Position numbers and translations under genes: made by a program
Origin: Carposina sasakii
Lineage: Eukaryota > Arthropoda > Insecta > Lepidoptera > Carposinidae
Direction: 5' to 3'
Length of the DNA stretch: 64,000 nt
NCBI GenBank assembly: GCA_014607495.2
Contig: CP053148.1
Location: 11,408,001-11,472,000, forward strand
Part shown: positions 57,878-64,000 of the stretch, piece after piece
Numbering within the stretch: the stretch's first letter is position 1
How the letters are laid out: each line of letters begins with the position of its first letter
Notes under the pieces: generated by a model
What the model saw: only the letters and a program-made list of their open reading frames with translations
Databases searched by the model: none
What the model was told of the DNA's origin: nothing

Positions 57878-57927
57878 TAATAGTAACGTTTTACCTAAAA
57901 ATAAAACGAATATTAAACATACTTACC

Positions 57928-58080
57928 TTATTCGAAGCCTAATATAATATGAGAGAGATGCCATCGTTTCCGCTCCTTTCTTTCCCTTTCCTACCCTGTT
58001 TGCTATCTCTTTCGCACCATCCACCACCACCAGCAGTGTGCGCCTGAAGGAAGGCGTACATTTTCTGCTCATTACGTCGT
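57928..58080. repeat. 3'-side inverted terminal repeat of the DIRS element
   Basis: Starts TTATTCGAAGCCTAATATAA and runs to TTTTCTGCTCATTACGTCGT. It is the reverse complement of 63080-63233 with minor differences. Outside it are 50 bp (57878-57927) unique to this end and repeated inverted in the internal region. Confidence 0.85.
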
Positions 58081-58109
58081 GGTCATAGGCCACCAGGCAG
58101 AATTAAACT

Positions 58110-58218
58110 TATTAGGCTTCGAATAAGGTAAGTATGTTTAATATTCGTTTTATTTTTAGGTAAAACGTTACTATTAAACATCTTGACCGTTATTCGAAGC
58201 CTAATATAATATGAGAGA
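58110..58218. repeat. Internal complementary region of the DIRS element
   Basis: The left half (58110-58176) is the reverse complement of the outermost 3' end (57878-57948). The right half (58170-58218) matches the outermost 5' end (63205-63253, inverted). They meet at ACTATTA (58170-58176), the complement of TAATAGT. This is the sequence expected at the junction of a circularised element and the template used to rebuild the ends. Confidence 0.85.
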
Positions 58219-58614
58219 CGTGTTTGTTATCGCCTGGTGGTGGTGGAAGACGTCAATGTGACTACAGTATGTATAGAAGCACATTAACATGTGGAGGAGC
58301 AGACTTGCTCCATAAAACATAGGTTGGAAGTTATATTAAACCAAAACATTTCGATAGAGATCAATATATTGATAATTAGAGCTTATAAATGTGACTGTAA
58401 CTAATAATAATAATTACATACAATATGTAATCATTTAACATCACTAGTAAATAATTTACGAATCAGATTACCTATTCAATATTATTATCCAGCATTGATA
58501 ATGTAAGTATTTAATAAAAGAATAGGACAAATAAATCTGCATATTATTGTGATTATTAGGTACATTATAATTTATGCATATTGTAATTACATAACAAAAT
58601 ACAAAAACAATAGA
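58219..58614. other. DIRS non-coding region between recombinase stop and internal region
   Basis: AT-rich, with no frame. It presumably contains the 3'-untranslated part of the recombinase message. Confidence 0.5.
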
Positions 58615-61404
58615 CTAATCTACTGTTCTAAATAAATGAGTGACTGATTCTTTTGCATTTGAACTATTTCTAAGTATTTTCCGACAGTAAAACTGTTGAA
58701 ACGTTTTGCTGGATCTCCAGTTGCCTCTGGATAAAATTTCGTCTAATGGTGAATTATCCAGCCAGCTCCTTGACGCAACTGCGGCTCTAAAACTTCCAGC
58801 TGAGGCTTCGATCCCTGAATCTTTAAGCATTTTCTTCACCCAGCCAGCAATGATGCATCTTGTAGCCGGCTTTGCTTGACCACATGTTGTTACAAATAAA
58901 TTGTTACAATTTGCTTCACGCCTTCTATCGCTAGCAACATTTATTAAGCGTTTAATCCAATATACTGGGTCGAGGCTTTGGTTGCCCGGATTGGCTTTTA
59001 ATTGCCAGCCAGACTGTCGATACTCAACTGAATCAGTTTTAGAACCAAAAACTGGTATAAAGGTAACAGCATTATTTTCAATCAAACAACTTGATGAATC
59101 AGTTCGTAACAAGGTTAAATCGTGCACACGCCGGCCTGAACACAATAACAATATGGAAGCAGTTCGTTTAGAGATCTCAAATAGACTATCAGTATCAGAG
59201 CTCAAACGTGACATATGGCTTATAACAAGATCAACATCCCAAATGGGGGGTTTAGGTATCTGCGGCTGTGCGATTGCAATTGACTTTATCATTCTTTTAA
59301 CTAGTGGGTGCCCACTAAGACGTTCTGTATTCTCGGTGCTGCATAATGTAGAAACTACAGATTTATGACATAATATCGTACTGTAGGACAATTTTTCATC
59401 CTGGTGTAAATAGGCCAAAAATTGAGCTAGGTGTGAGCCATCAGGTCTTGAGATGGAAATGCCGTTTGATTGTGCCCAGCAAATCCAACGAGCCCACGCA
59501 GGTTTGTAAGCCTTTCTCGTGGATGGTCGCCAGCTACTCAGGAGAAGTGACTTTTGTTTGTCGGTCCAATCTTGGAGTTGTTTCGCCCACCCATACATCT
59601 CCACACTTCCATCTGTATTTCGGACACTTTCTGGGGGGGATGACCTGTCGAGATGTCCATTAGAACGTCCGGAAGGTTGTTGATCGCCCAAGGAGAGGCT
59701 GTTGCTCTGGACTTCAGGTCTGATCTCCAGAACACACGCTCCCATCTTGGCGCCACTATCAGAAATGTTCCTCGACAATTCAAGAGATGTTGGAGAATCT
59801 TCGGCATTAAAAATGGTGGAGGAAACACCCATGCCAGCGGGTAATCCCATTCTTTCGATAGTGCATCGTGAAACTCTGCTTGTTGATCTTGGAAATCCAA
59901 CGTGCAGTATCTGGCCACTACCCTCGTTATCTTTGACGCAAACAAATCGATGAGAGGTGTTCCCCATTTGGCAAATATTAGCTGTGTCGCTCGAGGCAAC
60001 AGATGCCATTCCGGTATCAGCTGACGTCGTGATAGACGATCTGCTTCGACATTGTAAATACCTGGTATGTGGTGAACGGTCAAATTGATCTTGTACGAAT
60101 CCAGGAGGGTTAATATCTTGTACGTCAAGTCTAACAGGCTTTGAGATTTGGTCCCTCCTTCGTTTCGAAGATAGGACACTGAAGTTTTGTTGTCGCACTG
60201 GAGGTGAACAAAACCGTATTGAAGGTTCTGAACTTGAGCTTGTATTACTTTGTATACGGCTAGCAACTCTTTGTGATTGCAGTGCATCTTTAACTCCTGA
60301 GCTGACCAAGGTCCTGTCATTAGTGCATTGTTTACTTGCGCTCTCCAAGCTTGATCTGACGCATCGGTCACTATGTAATGCGTTGGGTGAGGTATGTGAA
60401 TCGGTGAGGAATCCGTGAGATGACATAACCACCATTGCAGTTCTTTCAGAATGTCTTCCGGTAAGACAACGGTCTGTACTGATCTTGTTGTACTGGTGAT
60501 GCACAATTTTTGTAGCTTTCGGTAATTGAGTCGGCCTCGAGGTATCACGAAACTGGCGAAATTCATCATGCCCACAATGCTTTGTAATTGTTTCAGGCTT
60601 AGCAATTGGTTCTTTAGATGATTGGATATGAGACGATATAACTTCTGTGACTTGTTCTGGGGCAGTGTTCTCAGGTTCTTCCAAGGGTCCCAGTGTATAC
60701 CCAAGTATTTCAGGGACTGGCATGGGTTTAATACAGATTTGCTGTAATTTATCGTCCAACCTAAGGACATCAGCAGATTGAGGGCTTCCGAAACCTGCTT
60801 CTTTAAGACATAATAATTCTGGTTTGCCAGTAGATAGTCGTCGAGATAAACCAACAGCCGTATTCCCCTCTGGCGCAGTAATTGGGCAATCCAGTTGCTT
60901 ATTGTGGCGAAGGTCTTGGGTGCTGAACTCAACCCGAAAGGTAGACAGTTCATTTCCAAGATTTCTGTTTGGTAAATAAGTCGAAGGAAACGGCGGTGTG
61001 AACGGGCTATCTTCAGATGAAAGTAGGCTTGTGATAAGTCTATTTTTATCAACCAATCCCTTGGCTGAAGAAAGTCGAGGACTTTGTGAATATGTATCAA
61101 TCTGAAGGGGCTTATGCATACGTAATAATTTAGGGCTTGAAGATTGAAAATGGGCCGCATGGTCCCGTCGCTTTTGGGTACTAAGAACATTCGAGAGATG
61201 AAGCTCGGAGATGGTGTTTGGGCCACAGACAATACGCCCTCCTCTTTCATTTTGTTTATTATTTGGTTCATCTCCGGCGAAACCGGTGTTGATTGTTGGC
61301 TTGCAAATAAATTCGGTACAAAAAGAGGCGGCTTTTCCGAAAATGCTATACGGTATCCTAAAATAACTTTGAGTATGTGATCTGGTGCTTCTAGTTTCTG
61401 CCAC
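58615..61404 (-). CDS. DIRS tyrosine recombinase (long overlapping frame)
   Basis: A 929-codon frame whose C-terminal 320 or so residues form a DIRS-type tyrosine recombinase. It has an N-terminal SAM-like part (WRPSTRKAYKPAWARWICWA), the first catalytic Arg in LLLCSGRRVHDLTLL (near residue 757), GSFRAAVAS with the second Arg near 872 (Gly where many recombinases have His), then ILSRGNW and the nucleophile Tyr in TFQQFYCRK (near residue 905). The first two thirds lie over the RT frame in another phase and look compositionally random, so the native start is probably much further in. It acts on circular element DNA in the nucleus. Confidence 0.85.
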   Translation of the reverse strand: MAETRSTRSHTQSYFRIPYSIFGKAASFCTEFICKPTINTGFAGDEPNNKQNERGGRIVCGPNTISELHLSNVLSTQKRRDHAAHFQSSSPKLLRMHKPLQIDTYSQSPRLSSAKGLVDKNRLITSLLSSEDSPFTPPFPSTYLPNRNLGNELSTFRVEFSTQDLRHNKQLDCPITAPEGNTAVGLSRRLSTGKPELLCLKEAGFGSPQSADVLRLDDKLQQICIKPMPVPEILGYTLGPLEEPENTAPEQVTEVISSHIQSSKEPIAKPETITKHCGHDEFRQFRDTSRPTQLPKATKIVHHQYNKISTDRCLTGRHSERTAMVVMSSHGFLTDSHTSPNALHSDRCVRSSLESASKQCTNDRTLVSSGVKDALQSQRVASRIQSNTSSSSEPSIRFCSPPVRQQNFSVLSSKRRRDQISKPVRLDVQDINPPGFVQDQFDRSPHTRYLQCRSRSSITTSADTGMASVASSDTANICQMGNTSHRFVCVKDNEGSGQILHVGFPRSTSRVSRCTIERMGLPAGMGVSSTIFNAEDSPTSLELSRNISDSGAKMGACVLEIRPEVQSNSLSLGDQQPSGRSNGHLDRSSPPESVRNTDGSVEMYGWAKQLQDWTDKQKSLLLSSWRPSTRKAYKPAWARWICWAQSNGISISRPDGSHLAQFLAYLHQDEKLSYSTILCHKSVVSTLCSTENTERLSGHPLVKRMIKSIAIAQPQIPKPPIWDVDLVISHMSRLSSDTDSLFEISKRTASILLLCSGRRVHDLTLLRTDSSSCLIENNAVTFIPVFGSKTDSVEYRQSGWQLKANPGNQSLDPVYWIKRLINVASDRRREANCNNLFVTTCGQAKPATRCIIAGWVKKMLKDSGIEASAGSFRAAVASRSWLDNSPLDEILSRGNWRSSKTFQQFYCRKILRNSSNAKESVTHLFRTVD

Positions 61405-61529
61405 ATTTTGTAGAAATGTGCCAGCTGACCGGCTCTGAAGTGACTCGGTGAGTCAGTATCTTCGAGATGTATCTCTCCTATCCCGGTGGGATGAGGGAGA
61501 GTTCTTTCGCTGTCGCCCATGACCGTCAT
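59538..61529 (-). CDS. DIRS reverse transcriptase / RNase H / methyltransferase-like protein
   Basis: 663 codons. The reverse transcriptase shows KSDGTMRPIFNLQALN, KIDLSQAYFHL, CLPFGLSSAPKTF and the catalytic box VYLDDYLL (near residue 226). RNase H follows with IVTDASD, HKELLAV, LQCDNKTSV and VEADRLSR, so all four acidic positions are visible. The C-terminal part, with PLIDLFASKITRVVARY, HDALSKEWDYPLAWVFPPP and LIVAPRWERVFW, is the methyltransferase-like region known in DIRS elements. It overlaps the gag end by 77 nt in another phase (61453-61529), so expression needs internal initiation or frameshifting. The frame is unbroken. Confidence 0.9.
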   Translation of the reverse strand: MTVMGDSERTLPHPTGIGEIHLEDTDSPSHFRAGQLAHFYKMWQKLEAPDHILKVILGYRIAFSEKPPLFVPNLFASQQSTPVSPEMNQIINKMKEEGVLSVAQTPSPSFISRMFLVPKSDGTMRPIFNLQALNYYVCISPFRLIHIHKVLDFLQPRDWLIKIDLSQAYFHLKIARSHRRFLRLIYQTEILEMNCLPFGLSSAPKTFATISNWIAQLLRQRGIRLLVYLDDYLLANQNYYVLKKQVSEALNLLMSLGWTINYSKSVLNPCQSLKYLGIHWDPWKNLRTLPQNKSQKLYRLISNHLKNQLLSLKQLQSIVGMMNFASFVIPRGRLNYRKLQKLCITSTTRSVQTVVLPEDILKELQWWLCHLTDSSPIHIPHPTHYIVTDASDQAWRAQVNNALMTGPWSAQELKMHCNHKELLAVYKVIQAQVQNLQYGFVHLQCDNKTSVSYLRNEGGTKSQSLLDLTYKILTLLDSYKINLTVHHIPGIYNVEADRLSRRQLIPEWHLLPRATQLIFAKWGTPLIDLFASKITRVVARYCTLDFQDQQAEFHDALSKEWDYPLAWVFPPPFLMPKILQHLLNCRGTFLIVAPRWERVFWRSDLKSRATASPWAINNLPDVLMDISTGHPPQKVSEIQMEVWRCMGGRNNSKIGPTNKSHFS

Positions 61530-62724
61530 TGTTCTGACGAGTGCCTGACTGTTTAGCTCCTCGGCCTCGAAATGTCTTATTGTTATGAAAGGCGTTGCCT
61601 TTTGCTTTTGAATGAATTCGGTTTTGAGCGTAGCTCTTATAACTAGCTATACTCTTTGCTGAAGAGGAATTAGGCTGGGAAGTAGAGGGAACGGAACCGG
61701 TCTGCGTTGCAGGTATGCGATTCTTATCACGAGACCAAAAAACTTTCAGTATGCCACCAGCTTTTTCTAGGGTAGACGTAAATTTATCAGCTTCAAATAA
61801 GTTTTGGCACGAGGGTGGTATTTTTCGAAGCGTAGTTTTGTGAAGAGGGTCTTTAACAGATGCCAGGATTGTTTCTCTACGTTGCTGTATTATTTCTGCT
61901 CTATGGCCGCAAACCAACTGAAGAGCATCGTTAGATATTTTCGAGAAATCGCCAGTAATAAATATGTCTTGCATTTTGTTGTTGATATCCTCGAAAGTGA
62001 TGGTATTATTATCTTTGACCCAAGCTAAGAAACTACGAAGTTCTTTCTCTAGATGGTCTCGTTGTTTAACTAGAGCAAAACTTATAGAGGCAAATGCCTT
62101 CTCCGTATTTAGCAAAGTTCGAGAAGTATCATAGCGCTTAACTTCATCATTCGCTTCTAATTCTGTGAAACCGGGGGTATGGCGATAACCCTTTTGAACA
62201 TCCGCGTACCTAACATCTCGCCATTCTGGTGTACATAAACGCTGTATGGATTTTAATACCTCTAAATACGATTGTGGTGTTTTCAATACGTCCGGATCTT
62301 TTACTTTCGTACCAATGGATAATGAAAACTGTTGGTCTAAAATTTCGTCATTAGTCGCGACTTCAGATAAGCGTTCACTACTACCGTAAAGCTGGCGACT
62401 TACATTATCATCGATACAGTCAGTATCAGGGTCAACTAAATCGTTAGAAGGGTTCACAATATTGTTAGAAAAAAGTTGAGCTTTAATGTTAGATATTTCA
62501 GTAATTAATTTATCTAACTTACGGTTTTTATTACGATTGTGATGTTTACGAGACCGACGAGAACGTTTTTGAACACTACTCTCGCTACTACCACTTGATC
62601 TAGAACTACTAGATGATGAAGAACTCGAATTAACACTATGTCGTCGTTTCTTACGACAAGAACGAGGAGGATCATGTATATCTGCATATACTACGTTCTG
62701 ATTTGTAGGATTTTGATCACACAT
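61453..62724 (-). CDS. DIRS Gag-like protein
   Basis: 423 codons, first frame of the element. Basic KKRRH (near residue 25) is followed by a serine tract, then KRSRRSRKHHNRNKNRK, a highly basic stretch likely to bind nucleic acid or act as a nuclear signal. A conserved-looking middle (LEVLKSIQRLCTPEWRDVRY, QKGYRHTPGFTEL, LVCGHRAEIIQQRR, TLRKIPPSCQNLF) fits the Gag of insect DIRS elements. The C-terminus is Arg-, Gly-, Asn- and Ser-rich, with no CCHC knuckle. The ATG at 62724 is the first in the frame. The identity rests on position and general resemblance. Confidence 0.75.
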   Translation of the reverse strand: MCDQNPTNQNVVYADIHDPPRSCRKKRRHSVNSSSSSSSSSRSSGSSESSVQKRSRRSRKHHNRNKNRKLDKLITEISNIKAQLFSNNIVNPSNDLVDPDTDCIDDNVSRQLYGSSERLSEVATNDEILDQQFSLSIGTKVKDPDVLKTPQSYLEVLKSIQRLCTPEWRDVRYADVQKGYRHTPGFTELEANDEVKRYDTSRTLLNTEKAFASISFALVKQRDHLEKELRSFLAWVKDNNTITFEDINNKMQDIFITGDFSKISNDALQLVCGHRAEIIQQRRETILASVKDPLHKTTLRKIPPSCQNLFEADKFTSTLEKAGGILKVFWSRDKNRIPATQTGSVPSTSQPNSSSAKSIASYKSYAQNRIHSKAKGNAFHNNKTFRGRGAKQSGTRQNNDGHGRQRKNSPSSHRDRRDTSRRY

Positions 62725-63079
62725 TATGAAATAACACTAAAGTAAAGCAAAATGAGATTAGCAAACACTTTCGCCTTATACACAAGATAATTACGAACTA
62801 CAGTTCGACGAACGGTAACACCGTTTACTTATATTTTTAAATTGTGAGTTTGAATATAATAGGATAAATAATTTATAAATGTAAGATTTATTGTTCAGGT
62901 ACCCGCAGGTAGACTAAAACTTGACTGGAATAAAATTTTTGGGTAAATTCTTACTCTTAACTCAAGGGAAAGATCTACTTGAACACAATATTTAAATTAC
63001 ACATAGAATTTACAAAATAGTTAAATGTTTTTGGGACTCACGTGTAGTGCTCAAGGCACGTCCGATCGGAACGGCGAAA
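62725..63079 (-). other. DIRS leader between 5' inverted repeat and gag
   Basis: AT-rich, with no frame on the coding strand. It presumably contains the 5'-untranslated region and perhaps promoter elements, but no motif can be assigned. Confidence 0.5.
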
Positions 63080-63233
63080 ACGACGTCAATGAGCAGAAAA
63101 TGTACGCCTTCCTTCAGGCGCACACTGCTGGTGGTGGTGGATGGTGCGAAAGAGATAGCAAACAGGGTAGGAAAGGGAAAGAAAGGAGCGGAAACGATGG
63201 CATCTCTCTCATATTATATTAGGCTTCGAATAA
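63080..63233. repeat. 5'-side inverted terminal repeat of the DIRS element
   Basis: Reverse complement of 57928-58080. Outside it are 20 bp (63234-63253) ending in TAATAGT. The plus-strand frames here (63025-63280) are shadows. Confidence 0.85.
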
Positions 63234-63253
63234 CGGTCAAGATGTTTAATAGT

Positions 63254-64000
63254 CACTCACTTTACCTAATTAAAAACTAAGAGAAAAACAAATTGAATGT
63301 CAAAAAATAAATACTCACCTATGTAATTTCAAAAGTAAGTAAGTATACCTAGGGTAGAACAAGCGTAACTTGTCGTGAGAAAACCGCGTGAAACAAAATC
63401 TTGCAGTTGGTAACTCTAAACATACCTACTCTGAAAAATATAAATACCATTTCTTAAACTATACTAGCTTCAAGTTAATGAAATATATAAACAGATATTG
63501 GTTAGTTCGACTGCCTAATAATTTAAGTAGATACTAGAGCACTCTGCTATGTTTTCGATCTGACAGTGGTGGTAGACTCAACATAAAATTGACTTTGTTT
63601 TAATTTTTATTATAAATTTATAACTTTACATTTTTAAGAAAACTAAATATTTTTTTCACAAAAAATTAAGTTGTTAGATCTTCTAAGGATATATGTTATA
63701 CCGATCTCCCAGGTAAAACAAAGATCTAGTTGGGTAAAACGAACGAATAAATTCGTATGGACTGTTCTAAGCCCTATCGCGCTTGACTGCACCGATATTC
63801 TATAACTAGGATAAACTCAGGTTTGGGTCGGTTTGAGGTGAACGAAGAAAAATTGTTTGTTATCCAAAAAATAAACATGTATCTTAAGTCTGTTACGAAT
63901 ACAATCAATATTTAGTCCAGCCCACCGCCATATTGAAAAAACCGCCAGCTTTTTTAACTTATTCACTCTTGTACAGTACCTATATTTGTTGGCTTACATA
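63254..64000. other. No gene recognised
   Basis: AT-rich flank of the DIRS element with no conserved frame or recognised repeat. Confidence 0.4.

Larger units (their letters stand above)
57878..63253 (-). mobile_element. Complete DIRS-type tyrosine-recombinase retrotransposon
   Basis: It has three overlapping frames on the minus strand (gag, RT/RNase H with methyltransferase-like domain, tyrosine recombinase) inside inverted terminal repeats, with an internal complementary region near the 3' end. There are no LTRs, integrase or target duplication. The outer limits are set by TAATAGT at 57878-57884 and 63247-63253, the point where both ends stop matching the internal region. All frames are open. 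This architecture is specific to DIRS elements, which replicate through a circular DNA intermediate integrated by the recombinase. Confidence 0.9.

Noticed and set aside
57675..57947. 90-codon frame beside the DIRS element
   Set aside because: It crosses the DIRS boundary at 57878 and shows no domain.
58128..58162. Intron-like segment GTAAGTATG to TTTTTAG at the DIRS end and internal region
   Set aside because: Only about 32 nt long, too short for a known insect intron. It lies in a terminal repeat where no frame needs joining.

Overview
The window reads as AT-rich, gene-poor nuclear DNA of a moth or butterfly (Lepidoptera). The evidence is the repeat content. It holds Helitron-like pieces opening with TCTATACTAATATTATAAA and closing with CTAG, LINE 3' ends finishing in GAC, TCA or AAT runs, tRNA-derived SINEs and many small inverted-repeat elements. 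I found no host protein-coding exon, rRNA or tRNA gene that I could support. Every long conserved reading frame belongs to a mobile element.

Layout, 1-47 kb: a mosaic of short elements in unremarkable AT-rich sequence. A hAT-like element (1932-2822) has an exact 8-bp target duplication and carries a nested TTAA-flanked MITE (2311-2621). LINE reverse-transcriptase C-termini lie near 3.6, 16.8, 23.8, 28.6 and 37.0 kb. A 129-bp minisatellite (6043-7140) stays open in one frame. A foldback element lies at 7568-8139 and a 221-bp TA-flanked MITE at 9995-10215. A decayed Penelope-like element (13944-15598) keeps a GIY-YIG endonuclease remnant and a hammerhead-ribozyme-like motif. A Helitron-like element (25025-25832) sits inside a copy of another repeat, and the other copies of that repeat show the empty site. 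An 805-bp unit at 31219-32023 recurs inverted at 49049-49853.

Layout, 47.3-57.6 kb: a mariner/Tc1-type transposon (47330-57568) with about 563-bp terminal inverted repeats and a DD41D transposase. The transposase gene is split by a complete Ty3/Gypsy-type LTR retrotransposon (48512-56278). This has LTRs that look identical, a 4-bp target duplication and one intact 1584-codon gag-pol frame. The retrotransposon leader in turn carries the 805-bp unit, which contains a short Helitron-like piece, so the nesting is four deep.

Layout, 57.9-63.3 kb: a structurally complete DIRS-type tyrosine-recombinase retrotransposon on the minus strand. It has gag, RT/RNase H/methyltransferase-like and tyrosine-recombinase frames, inverted terminal repeats, and an internal complementary region that preserves the predicted circle junction. 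The shared TAATAGT at both ends and in that region suggests how it was inserted.

The two large retroelements have intact reading frames and are the best candidates for recent activity. The mariner transposase is broken by the insertion and by a separate 2-nt frameshift. All family assignments come from motif recognition by eye, with no database search.
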